Source of the DNA: Brevibacterium sp.
GTDB lineage: Bacteria; Actinomycetota; Actinomycetes; Actinomycetales; Brevibacteriaceae
Assembly (NCBI RefSeq): GCF_031179145.1
Contig: NZ_JAPSIB010000002.1
Span: forward strand, 62,001 to 126,000
Direction: 5' to 3'
DNA length: 64,000 nt
The position numbers were made by a program, and so were the translations under genes. Numbering within the stretch: the stretch's first letter is position 1; the number at the start of each line of letters is the position of its first letter. The notes under the pieces are model-generated. The model saw only the letters and a program-made list of their open reading frames with translations, did not search any database and was not told the origin of the DNA. Shown piece after piece: positions 50,604 through 58,667 of the stretch.

Positions 50604-51446
50604 ATGCCTTTGAGACTGCCCGACGGCAAGCGCTTCGCCGTCGTCCTCAGCCCGGATTTCGATGCCCAGAGCGTCTGGATGGGCACGTTCAGATCGAGCT
50701 CTCAGACCAACCTCTCCCGTGGAGAGTTCGGCGCGAAGGTCGGTGCCCCGCGTCTCCTCGAGGCACTGCGCAATGCGGGCATCACAACGACCTGGTGCGT
50801 GCCGACACACACCATGCAGACGTTCCCAGAGGCGGTGGAAGCCATCGTCAGCGCTGGCCATGAGATCGCCGCCCACGGCGTTTATCACGAGTTCGTTCCG
50901 AAGCTCGACGAATCCGAGGAGCGCCGGCTGCTCGAACTCCAGCTCGATCTGCATGAGAAGGTCATCGGCACGGTGCCGCGCGGATATCGTTCACCCGCAC
51001 TCGACATCACGGTGAACACGATCTCCCTGCTGGAAGAGCTGGGATTCCAGTGGGACTCCTCGCTCATGGGTCGCGACTTCGAACCGTACCATCCGCAGAT
51101 CGTCACAGAGCTCAATCTTGAATCGGCGAACGTGTTCGCGGCACCCTCCACTATCCTCGAATTTCCCGTGTACTGGGCGCTCGACGACTTCCCGGAACTC
51201 GAATCCTTCAAAGGCAGCGGACTGATGCAGAGCAACGAAGCCGTCCTCGACAGATGGCTTCGCTCCTTCGACTTCGGCTATGAGCGGTGCCCGGGCGGAG
51301 CCATGACGATCACCATCCACCCGCAGACAATCGGGCGAGCTCACAATCTACTCATGCTCGAATCATTCATCGAGTACGTCTCCTCACGCTCGGAAGTGTG
51401 GTTCCCGACCTTGTCCCAACTGGCTGATGTGTGGGAGTACCACTGA
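50604..51446 (+). CDS. NodB-fold (polysaccharide deacetylase family) hydrolase, imidase-like
   Basis: The 280-residue CE4-fold hydrolase is a paralogue of the protein at 37203-38036. Metal ligands are Asp18/Asp20 (LSPDFDAQ) and His91/His95 (HGVYHEF), with the RSPALDITVN and EFPVYWALDDFPE segments in equivalent positions. No signal peptide; cytoplasmic. ATG 50604 has GGGAG upstream and follows MaoC by 12 bases. Both paralogues keep all metal-site residues but differ widely elsewhere, so they probably act on related but different C-N compounds. Confidence 0.8.
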   Translation: MPLRLPDGKRFAVVLSPDFDAQSVWMGTFRSSSQTNLSRGEFGAKVGAPRLLEALRNAGITTTWCVPTHTMQTFPEAVEAIVSAGHEIAAHGVYHEFVPKLDESEERRLLELQLDLHEKVIGTVPRGYRSPALDITVNTISLLEELGFQWDSSLMGRDFEPYHPQIVTELNLESANVFAAPSTILEFPVYWALDDFPELESFKGSGLMQSNEAVLDRWLRSFDFGYERCPGGAMTITIHPQTIGRAHNLLMLESFIEYVSSRSEVWFPTLSQLADVWEYH

Positions 51447-51475
51447 CTTCTCTGGTCTCGTTCTTCGCGGCACCC

Positions 51476-51515
51476 AGAAGGGCCGCTCAAGTGACATCGC
51501 TTGAGCGGCCCTTCT
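51476..51515. terminator. Strong bidirectional terminator
   Basis: A perfect 16-bp stem (agaagggccgctcaag / cttgagcggcccttct) closes over an 8-base loop. It sits between the stop of the second NodB hydrolase and the stop of the convergent DAO flavoprotein. Confidence 0.88.
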
Positions 51516-51533
51516 CGTGGTGCGATGCTGGTG

Positions 51534-52757
51534 TTACCAGCGGATCACGTCATCGGCGTTCGCGAGTGCAGGCCGATCCAGCGCCAGTTCGTCGATCGGC
51601 AGACTGAGTTCATCACCCGAGATGAGCTCGGAGACGAGCTTTCCGGTGATGGGCCCGGCGAGGTTGCCGAACACATGCCCGGTCGCAAGCACGAGACCTG
51701 GCAGGGCATCGACCTCGTCGAGGATGGGCATCGCATCGGCGGTTGCCGGGATGAGACCGGTCCACGTCCCTTCCACTCCCAGAGACCTGTAATTCGGGAA
51801 CTGCTCGAGTAGCGCATCGATCGCCATCTTCAATCCGCCCAGTGGCATTCGATCATCCAACTGATCCGGGTAGTCCATCGGACAGCCGATGAAGAGGTTT
51901 CCGTTCTCAGTTTTAGACACGACCTCGAGATGCTCGATGCCATGACCGGAGTCTTCGTTCGGTGAGGTGAAGTACTCATCCTTATAGCTTGGAAGGTCGC
52001 GGTAGAACGAGTACTGTTTGACCGCCAGCGGACCGTTGAGAATCTTATCGAGTTGTTCCTCGACCTCACCCATCATGATGGCACCGAGGCGCTCCGTCCG
52101 GATCGGGACGTCGAGACCTTCAGCTTTGAGCATCGTGCTCCACACACCTCCGCACCAGACAACGCGATCAGCAGGGATGTCGCCGTAAAGAGTCCTGACT
52201 CCCTTGACGGCATCTCTCGATTTCAGCAACCCGAGAGCAGGTGTGTTCTCCCGAATGCGAACTCCCCGGCGAATACTCTCCTGCGCGAGTGAACGCACGA
52301 ACTTGGGAGTACGGATCTGACCATCTTCGGGCGAGAACGTCGCTCCGATGACATCCGGAGACAGAATCGGTGCTGCTTCGCGTGCCTGCTCGGCGTCGAG
52401 TAGTTCCATCCCGACCCCCTGACCTCGCCTCATGTCGACGAATTCCTTGAACACCTGACGCTGCTCGTCGGTATAGAAGTACGTCATGGCCCCATTTGTC
52501 TGGAATTCGAAGCTGGGGCCGAGCAGTTCGGAGAACTCATCGTAAAGGGCACGACCTGCACGTGCCAGTTCGAGCTGAAACCCCGCAGCGCGGTTGTGCA
52601 TGTGCAAGAATCCCATGTTCCGACCCGAAGCCCCGAACGCTACTTCCCGGGCCTCGGCGACCACGACATCATGGCCCTTCGACGCCAGGAAGAATGCCGT
52701 CGAAATGCCCACTGTTCCCCCGCCGACAACGACGACATCGGCCTTGTCCAGAATCAT
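51534..52757 (-). CDS. FAD-dependent oxidoreductase (DAO family)
   Basis: The 407-residue flavoprotein has VVVVGGGTVGISTAFFLASKG (FAD motif, first 20 residues of the cited site), FGASGRNMGFLHMHNRAAGF and a C-terminal FAD loop LATGHVFGNLAGPITGKLV. It shows the same general design as the protein at 43282-44469. ATG 52757 has GGAGC 7 bases upstream; the longer frame from 52841 lacks a site. It probably oxidises an amine or D-amino acid. It is divergent from an SDR across 264 bases. Confidence 0.85.
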   Translation of the reverse strand: MILDKADVVVVGGGTVGISTAFFLASKGHDVVVAEAREVAFGASGRNMGFLHMHNRAAGFQLELARAGRALYDEFSELLGPSFEFQTNGAMTYFYTDEQRQVFKEFVDMRRGQGVGMELLDAEQAREAAPILSPDVIGATFSPEDGQIRTPKFVRSLAQESIRRGVRIRENTPALGLLKSRDAVKGVRTLYGDIPADRVVWCGGVWSTMLKAEGLDVPIRTERLGAIMMGEVEEQLDKILNGPLAVKQYSFYRDLPSYKDEYFTSPNEDSGHGIEHLEVVSKTENGNLFIGCPMDYPDQLDDRMPLGGLKMAIDALLEQFPNYRSLGVEGTWTGLIPATADAMPILDEVDALPGLVLATGHVFGNLAGPITGKLVSELISGDELSLPIDELALDRPALANADDVIRW

Positions 52758-52842
52758 CTGCTGCGCTCCATTCGTTCTCAAGTCTCCGCGCCTCGGCGAC
52801 CACTGCACATCCAAGTGCCGGACACCTGTTGCGCGTTTCAAT

Positions 52843-52858
52843 CGTCTCTCATGAGACG
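52843..52858. promoter_or_regulatory. Inverted repeat in the DAO/SDR divergent region
   Basis: CGTCTC-TCAT-GAGACG is a perfect 6-4-6 inverted repeat in the 264-base gap between the divergent flavoprotein and SDR genes. No open frame in this gap looks coding. The repeat is the clearest symmetric element there and a candidate operator. Confidence 0.4.
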
Positions 52859-53021
52859 TTCGTTTATCGGGACGACATGGAGATCAGGCACATCCGGCAC
52901 GTCGTTCCCATGATCAAGAATCGACGGCTTCGTCCTCGAGCGCTTCGTAAGATTTCACATGTCTGTGCAGTGGGGATGTCAATTCGCACCATTGGCCCGT
53001 GGGCTGCGGGGACCTAGTCTG

Positions 53022-53810
53022 ATGGGCATGACGAATAGGAATGCAGTAGTAACAGGGGCCGGCTCAGGTATCGGTCGTGGAATCGTCGAAGCCTTCTTGG
53101 CCGACGGCTATACCGTCTGGGCCAGCGATCTGTCAGATGATCGTCTCGCAGAGACCCGTGAAGCCCTGAATAATTCCGAAGCATTGCGCACTCGTGCAGT
53201 TGATGTCACCGACTACGCCGGACTCGAGGGCCTGGCCGATACGGTCATCGGCGAAGGCGGCAGTCTCGACGCGTGGGTCAACTGTGCAGGCATCTTCGAC
53301 GGGTACGCCGATGTTCTCGAAACCTCCCCCGAGCTCTGGGACAAGGTGCTGACAATCAACCTGACCGGTTCCTTCTACGGCGCTCGCATCGCAGCAGCGC
53401 GGATGACGGAGCAGAAGTCCGGCCGAATCATCACAGTCGGGTCCGTGGCAGGCCAGCGCGGTGCCGCCGACGGGATCGCCTATGCGGCGTCGAAGGCCGG
53501 CATTGAAGGCATGACACGGCGACTGGCTGTTGATGTCGGTCATGCGGGAGTGACAGCCAATGTCGTGGCGCCCGGAGTGATCCGCACGAATCTCCGCGCC
53601 ACCTCGGAGGAGATCCTGGGAGACCTGGTCTCCTCCCAGCAACGCGGCATCGGGGTGTCGAACCCGGAATTCCTCGACTTCCTCATCCCTGCGAAGCGTT
53701 CCGGTCTGATCAGCGAGGTCGCCGCCGTCGTGGTCTTCCTTGCCTCTGACGGCGCCGGATACGTCAATGGTCAGGTGCTGCCGGTCGACGGGGGCTGGAC
53801 AGCCTCGTAG
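53022..53810 (+). CDS. Short-chain dehydrogenase/reductase (SDR)
   Basis: The 262-residue classical SDR has TGAGSGIG cofactor loop (residues 11-18), NCAG at 87-90 and catalytic Ser141, Tyr154 and Lys158 (YAASK), with the C-terminal YVNGQVLPVDGGW motif. Asp at the end of the second strand (WASDLS) suggests NAD rather than NADP. Start is ATG 53022 or ATG 53028; GGGGA lies about 8 bases before the first. Substrate unknown; it may oxidise a hydroxy acid or alcohol from the adjacent catabolic genes. Confidence 0.88.
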   Translation: MGMTNRNAVVTGAGSGIGRGIVEAFLADGYTVWASDLSDDRLAETREALNNSEALRTRAVDVTDYAGLEGLADTVIGEGGSLDAWVNCAGIFDGYADVLETSPELWDKVLTINLTGSFYGARIAAARMTEQKSGRIITVGSVAGQRGAADGIAYAASKAGIEGMTRRLAVDVGHAGVTANVVAPGVIRTNLRATSEEILGDLVSSQQRGIGVSNPEFLDFLIPAKRSGLISEVAAVVVFLASDGAGYVNGQVLPVDGGWTAS

Positions 53811-53834
53811 GTCGAGCCCTGAAATCACCGAAAC

Positions 53835-53870
53835 AGGCTGGACGAGTCGATGACTCGTCCAGCCTCTTTT
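53835..53870 (+). terminator. Terminator of the SDR gene
   Basis: A perfect 14-bp stem (aggctggacgagtc / gactcgtccagcct) with a 3-base loop GAT is followed by CTTTT, beginning 24 bases after the SDR stop. It can also end the convergent MmcQ/YjbR transcript. Confidence 0.92.
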
Positions 53871-53917
53871 CCGTCTGTTCATGATGCTCGTGAGCGCAAG
53901 TGCAATCAGGACCGGTC

Positions 53918-54295
53918 TTATCCGAAGGCGCTCGGATCCACCGGACGCTCCTTCTTGGGGATGTTCTTCTCGATCACGAGCAGATAAGACTCCGTCACGA
54001 TGTCCTTGATCAACTGAGCATCGATCTTCTCTCCGGTGTGGAGGGTGATCCAGTGCCGCTTGTTCATGTGGTAACCCTTGGTGATCTCCGGATAGGCCTC
54101 TCGGAGCGCAGTTCCGTCATCGGGATCGGCTTTGACGATCACGAGCGGTTCCCCATCGAGGACAGTCTGGAGCATGAACACCTTCCCTCTCACCTTGTAG
54201 ACGTCCCATTCGGGACCGAAGGGATGCTCGAGTGACGCCCCGGGAAGCTCCTCGGCTCGGTCCGCGGCATGTTGCTGGATGGCGGTGCCGTCCAT
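53918..54295 (-). CDS. MmcQ/YjbR-family protein
   Basis: The 125-residue protein has the YjbR motifs GASLEHPFGPEWDVYKVRGK, VIVKADPDDGTALREAYP and GYHMNKRHWITL. The fold resembles a double-winged DNA-binding domain, but no function is established. ATG 54295 has AGGAGG 7 bases upstream. It starts 4 bases after the esterase stop and so is the last gene of the ABC-importer/esterase operon. Confidence 0.88.
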   Translation of the reverse strand: MDGTAIQQHAADRAEELPGASLEHPFGPEWDVYKVRGKVFMLQTVLDGEPLVIVKADPDDGTALREAYPEITKGYHMNKRHWITLHTGEKIDAQLIKDIVTESYLLVIEKNIPKKERPVDPSAFG

Positions 54296-54299
54296 GTCA

Positions 54300-55367
54300 C
54301 TACCTCCTGAGTTCGAATTCAATGGAGTCGTCCACACTACGTGTCATCGTCCTCTGATCAGAGGTCAATGTGCTTTCCGTGGTGCTGACGAGGACATCTG
54401 GAACTGCGGGCGACTGCCGGATACTTTGAATCGCGCGGATTCGGCCGGGCAGCCAGCGCTCAGTGTAATCGGACTCGAAGGCAAACCAATCGTAGCCATG
54501 CGGCGCGCCCGGAAGCAGGTGAAATTCGACATCCACTCCGCCCTGAACAAGGGAATGGGCATAACGTAGGCATTCATCGCGGAAGATGTCGAGGCTGCCG
54601 ACTTCGATGTAGGTCGGCGCAAGCCCTCCGAAGTCGATATTATCTGCAGGGCTCACCAACGGGGTCAGATCTTCCTCGCCGATACGCGCTCGCCAGGCGA
54701 CCGCATTGTCCGCAGAGGTCCAACTCGCAGCTGGCTCGAGCCCGGGATCAGGGGTCGTGTTCCGGGCATCGAGCATCGGACAGATGAGGATCGTGCTTGT
54801 CGGTCTGAAACCACGATCTCGCGCCAGAATCGCGGCACTGGCGGCGACTCCGCCACCCCCTGAATCGCCCATGAAGCCGATGCGAGACGAATCGATGCCG
54901 AGTTGAATCGCGTTGCGGATCATCCAGCCATATGCGTCGAGGAAGTCTCTGGCCGGCCTGTCTCCGGTAGCTTCTGGAGCAAGTCGGTAATCCACGGAGA
55001 AGAACGGAACTCCGGTCGCAAGCGCATAGAATCTCAGCACCGGATCGTACAGTGCGGTGCTGCCTGCAATCATTCCACCGCCGTGAGCATATAGGACTGC
55101 GGCGTCGATATCTGCGCCTTCACTGATCGAACTTCGGGCGTAGCGGTGGACATCGAGCAGATGGCCGTCATCGGTGAGCACCCTGAACGTGCTCTTCACG
55201 ACTCCGGGGGAACGCGGCACAGATTGGAAATCGTCGATCAGGGCTGCATCGATGGCTGCACGAAGCTCCAGCGGGCCGGATGCAGCGTCTCTGCCTCCCC
55301 ACCCGTCTTCAATCGTCGCGAAGGCGCGCGCAAGAGTCGGGTCGATGCCAAGAAACATGTGCCTCAC
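54300..55367 (-). CDS. Alpha/beta-hydrolase esterase, hormone-sensitive-lipase family
   Basis: The 355-residue esterase has oxyanion motif HGGG (His95 onward), nucleophile Ser169 in GDSGGGG, SVDYRLAPEA between them, and the late histidine in PGAPHGYDW. It hydrolyses short-chain esters. The GTG at 55367 overlaps the stop of the ABC ATPase (GTGA); ATG 55358 is an alternative. No signal peptide, so it works on imported substrate. Tight coupling to a betaine-type importer suggests an ester of a quaternary amine, such as a choline or carnitine ester, as substrate. Confidence 0.85.
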   Translation of the reverse strand: MRHMFLGIDPTLARAFATIEDGWGGRDAASGPLELRAAIDAALIDDFQSVPRSPGVVKSTFRVLTDDGHLLDVHRYARSSISEGADIDAAVLYAHGGGMIAGSTALYDPVLRFYALATGVPFFSVDYRLAPEATGDRPARDFLDAYGWMIRNAIQLGIDSSRIGFMGDSGGGGVAASAAILARDRGFRPTSTILICPMLDARNTTPDPGLEPAASWTSADNAVAWRARIGEEDLTPLVSPADNIDFGGLAPTYIEVGSLDIFRDECLRYAHSLVQGGVDVEFHLLPGAPHGYDWFAFESDYTERWLPGRIRAIQSIRQSPAVPDVLVSTTESTLTSDQRTMTRSVDDSIEFELRR

Positions 55368-56584
55368 TCACCTGAAGCCGGCACTGACAACGCCCGCACT
55401 GTTGCGGCGTCATCGATGACTCCGAGGCACTCCCCCGCGGGCGAGGTGACGATCGCCGGCCGACCAGTCTCGATGAGCTTCTTCATCACGTCCGTCAGCA
55501 GAGCATCCGCATCGACGGTCGCGGTGTCGGCGCCGATGTCGCCCAGCTCACGCTCCGAGGGGTCCGCTGTCAGCAGATCCTGCGCAGTCACGGTGTACGG
55601 CGCCCGCGTATCTGGTCGCGCAATGGCCACTCCCTGTCCGCTCTGGACGAGTTGAGTGAGCACAGCGGACGCCGAGGTGTCGGCCGAGAACTCGGGGGCA
55701 CTGCGTGCAATGGTCTCTGCCCTCACGACCTTGGCTCGCGGGGCTTCGACAGCGAAACGTCGCACGTAATCGTCTGTCGGTCGCAGGACGATCTCTTCGG
55801 GAGTTCCGACCTGCACCAGAACGCCGTCGCGCATGATCGCGATTCTGTCTCCCACCTTGAGCGCCTCTGTCAGGTCGTGGGTGATGAAGATCGAGGTCTG
55901 GGAGCCGACCCGGGCCAATCGCATGAGCTCGTCCTGCAGATCCGTACGGATCAGCGGATCAAGTGCACTGAATGGTTCGTCGAGCAAGAGCAGACGTGGA
56001 TTCTGCACCAACGCGCGCGCCAAGCCCACTCGTTGACGCATTCCACCACTGAGCTCATTCGGATACTTGTTCTCGGTACCCGACAAACCGACGGTTTCGA
56101 CCATCTGCTGTGCCCGTTCCTCGCGCTCCCGCTGAGCCACACCGGAGACTTCGAGCCCATAGGCGACATTCTGGAGAACCCGTCGGTGCGGGAGCAGCCC
56201 GAAGTGCTGGAACACCATCGCCCAGTCATTGCGCCTCTGATCGGCGAGTCGGGCATTCGACAGGGTGAGAACATCGTTGCCGTCGATGTCGACATGTCCG
56301 GCCGTCGGTTCGATGAGCCTCGTCAGGCACCGGATCAGCGTCGATTTGCCGCTGCCGGACAGTCCCATCACAACGAACGTCTCGCCGGGGTTGACGTCGA
56401 AGGACACACCGCGAACCGCGGTCATGTGTTCGGGAACGGTATCGGAGCCGCCGCGATATTCAGCGAGAGCACGCCGTGGATGCGGTCCGTACACCTTCCA
56501 CAGGTCGTTCACGTGGATCGAGGATCCACCGCCAGTGGGCAGAGCGGTCTCCGCCACGACCTGAGTTGCGGGGTTATTCGTCAT
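55364..56584 (-). CDS. Glycine betaine/proline-type ABC importer ATPase with CBS domains
   Basis: The 406-residue ATPase is of the ProV/OpuAA family: Walker A GLSGSGKST (74-82), Q-loop MVFQHFGLLPHR, signature ELSGGMRQRVGLARAL, Walker B LLLDEPFSALDPLIR, switch ITHDLTEAL, then a C-terminal tandem CBS-like region (from about 300) with the DVMKKLIETGRPAIV segment. CBS domains in this family sense ionic strength or nucleotides. It starts 10 bases after the permease stop and overlaps the esterase. The insert HPRRALAEYRGGSDTVPEH before Walker A is longer than in typical ProV. Confidence 0.9.
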   Translation of the reverse strand: MTNNPATQVVAETALPTGGGSSIHVNDLWKVYGPHPRRALAEYRGGSDTVPEHMTAVRGVSFDVNPGETFVVMGLSGSGKSTLIRCLTRLIEPTAGHVDIDGNDVLTLSNARLADQRRNDWAMVFQHFGLLPHRRVLQNVAYGLEVSGVAQREREERAQQMVETVGLSGTENKYPNELSGGMRQRVGLARALVQNPRLLLLDEPFSALDPLIRTDLQDELMRLARVGSQTSIFITHDLTEALKVGDRIAIMRDGVLVQVGTPEEIVLRPTDDYVRRFAVEAPRAKVVRAETIARSAPEFSADTSASAVLTQLVQSGQGVAIARPDTRAPYTVTAQDLLTADPSERELGDIGADTATVDADALLTDVMKKLIETGRPAIVTSPAGECLGVIDDAATVRALSVPASGE

Positions 56585-56593
56585 TGACTTACC

Positions 56594-58663
56594 TCACTGA
56601 TTGTTCGTTGTTGAATGCTGTGCAGAGGCGACGACCTGGGCACATCCGCTGAAGAGACGATCGAGAGTGACTGCGAGCAGGAACATTGCCAGTCCTGCTT
56701 CAATACCCAAACCGAGCAGTGCTCGATTCACCGCGGTGAGGATGTCGGCACCGAGCCCTGGAGCTCCGATCATGGCACTGACTACGGCCATTGCCAGCGC
56801 GAGTAGGAGCGCTTGATTGAGACCGACCACAATGGTCGGCAGTCCCATCGGCACCCGGATCTGACGGAGGATCTGTCCAGACGTCGCCCCGGAGATCTGT
56901 GCCGCCTCGATCGCTTCACCGTCGACCTCTCGCAGTGCTGTATTCGTGAATCTGATCATCGGCGGAATCGCTGCGATGAAGGTCGCGAGCACGGCGCCGA
57001 CTTCTCCCACTCCGAGGAGCATGACCGCAGGAATGATGAGCAGATAGATCGGCAGGGTCTGCATGACGTCGAGGATCGGTCGAAGCACGGCAGCCGCCCG
57101 ATCGTTCAAGGCCATGAGCACACCGAGAGGAAAACCGACGAGGATCACCAACCCGAGCGCGACGGTGACGACTGCCATCGTCTCCACCGCGGGTCCCCAC
57201 ATTCCGAGGCTTCCGATGAGCAGCACTCCAAGTCCGAGCAGCAGGCCCTGAAGCTTTCCGAGTGTGAGGATTCCGATCACTGCGGCAGTCGCGACGACCA
57301 ATGCCCAGGGAATTCCCGAGTAGATGTCACCGAGGAAGTTGAGTCCATAGAGCTGAATTCCCGTGCTCACTCCGTCGAGGAACGGCCCCCATTCGGTGGT
57401 GATCCAAATCACACCTGCTTCCACGGGTTCCCTCAGGCTCAAAGGCGCACCCCACGGAGGATCGGGAAAATACTGCCACGAGCTGCGGATAGTCTGCGAG
57501 GCGATGACAACGAGAAGGAACAGCGCGAGATACGCATGCGCACGACCGAATGGAGGCCGGGCGAACTGTGCCAGCTTCGGCCAAATGCCCCGCGGAACGT
57601 CGTCGCCATGGGCACGTTCCCATTTCCGGCCCCGGCTTCTCGACGTGGCACGATCGAGGATGACGGCGAAGAGCACCAGCGCAATTCCGCCCTGCAGGGC
57701 GTCTCCGAGTGCCAGACGACTCAGTCCGCTCCAGATGGGTGCGCCGAGCCCTGCCGCTCCGATCATTGCGGCCATCGTCGCCATGCTGATGGAGTACATG
57801 ATGAGCTGGTTGGTGCCGGCACTGATGCTGGGCGCGGCCATGGGCAGCTTGACATCGAAGAGCAGACGGCGTCGACTCACGCCGAGGGAGACAGCCGACT
57901 CCACGGTGTCCGGGGATACGTTGCGCAATCCAACACTGACCATCCTGGCCAGCGGAGGCAATGCCCAGATCACGGTGACGACAAGTGCCGCCGCGTTCCC
58001 CAGACCGAAGAGGACGACCACGGGCACCAGGTAGGCGAATGCCGGAAAAGCCTGCATCGCGTCGAGGGCAATGCGAACCACCGCATTGGTCTTCGGACCG
58101 ATGGAGCCGATGAGACCTACCACGATTCCGAGGATGAAGGCCGCGCCACCCGCAACCAGCATGAACGCAATGGTCTCCACAGTGTATTCCCAGAGGCCGG
58201 ACAGCACTACCCAGGCAACCAATATCACGGCGAGGCCTGCCAGCTTCACTCCTCGATAGTAGGCGAGGGCGAAGACAACCCCTGCAGCCAGGACCGCCGG
58301 CGAAAACGAATTGAGGAAATCGAGCAGAACCCTGAACAACCCCTCGAGGAATCCTGCCAACGGTTCGTACAACCACGGAGAGCTATCGGTGATGTTGGTG
58401 AAGCCTGACTCGAAGGCTTCACCGAATGTGAACCGGAGCGCTGAAGGAAATCCCTGAGGCTCCCAAAGCACAGCGGCGATCGCAGCCAGGCTTATGACGA
58501 TGATCAGGGCATTGGAATTGAGGCGAGTCCGACGTGTACGTGACTTCTCCGGTGATCGCTCACGCTCTGCCTTGGAACGCTCAGTTCGGAGCATGGACCC
58601 GGTTGGGTCGCCTCCCGTCGTGGTCGGCGTGATTGTCTGGCTTGAACTTCTCAGTTCACTCAT
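56594..58663 (-). CDS. Double-length ABC permease, ProW/OpuAB type
   Basis: The 689-residue membrane protein contains two complete binding-protein-dependent permease domains. The first (about residues 90-330) has coupling segment AVSLGVSRRRLLFDVKLP; the second (about 430-680) has QISGATSGQILRQIRVPMGLP. The halves are joined by a cytoplasmic linker with RSRGRKWERAHGDDVPRG and a further membrane segment. Usual ProW or OpuAB proteins have one domain and dimerise, so here both halves of the channel are fused. ATG 58663 lies 4 bases after the binding-protein stop. N-terminal 45 residues are charged and cytoplasmic. Confidence 0.9.
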   Translation of the reverse strand: MSELRSSSQTITPTTTGGDPTGSMLRTERSKAERERSPEKSRTRRTRLNSNALIIVISLAAIAAVLWEPQGFPSALRFTFGEAFESGFTNITDSSPWLYEPLAGFLEGLFRVLLDFLNSFSPAVLAAGVVFALAYYRGVKLAGLAVILVAWVVLSGLWEYTVETIAFMLVAGGAAFILGIVVGLIGSIGPKTNAVVRIALDAMQAFPAFAYLVPVVVLFGLGNAAALVVTVIWALPPLARMVSVGLRNVSPDTVESAVSLGVSRRRLLFDVKLPMAAPSISAGTNQLIMYSISMATMAAMIGAAGLGAPIWSGLSRLALGDALQGGIALVLFAVILDRATSRSRGRKWERAHGDDVPRGIWPKLAQFARPPFGRAHAYLALFLLVVIASQTIRSSWQYFPDPPWGAPLSLREPVEAGVIWITTEWGPFLDGVSTGIQLYGLNFLGDIYSGIPWALVVATAAVIGILTLGKLQGLLLGLGVLLIGSLGMWGPAVETMAVVTVALGLVILVGFPLGVLMALNDRAAAVLRPILDVMQTLPIYLLIIPAVMLLGVGEVGAVLATFIAAIPPMIRFTNTALREVDGEAIEAAQISGATSGQILRQIRVPMGLPTIVVGLNQALLLALAMAVVSAMIGAPGLGADILTAVNRALLGLGIEAGLAMFLLAVTLDRLFSGCAQVVASAQHSTTNNQ

Positions 58664-58667
58664 CGGA

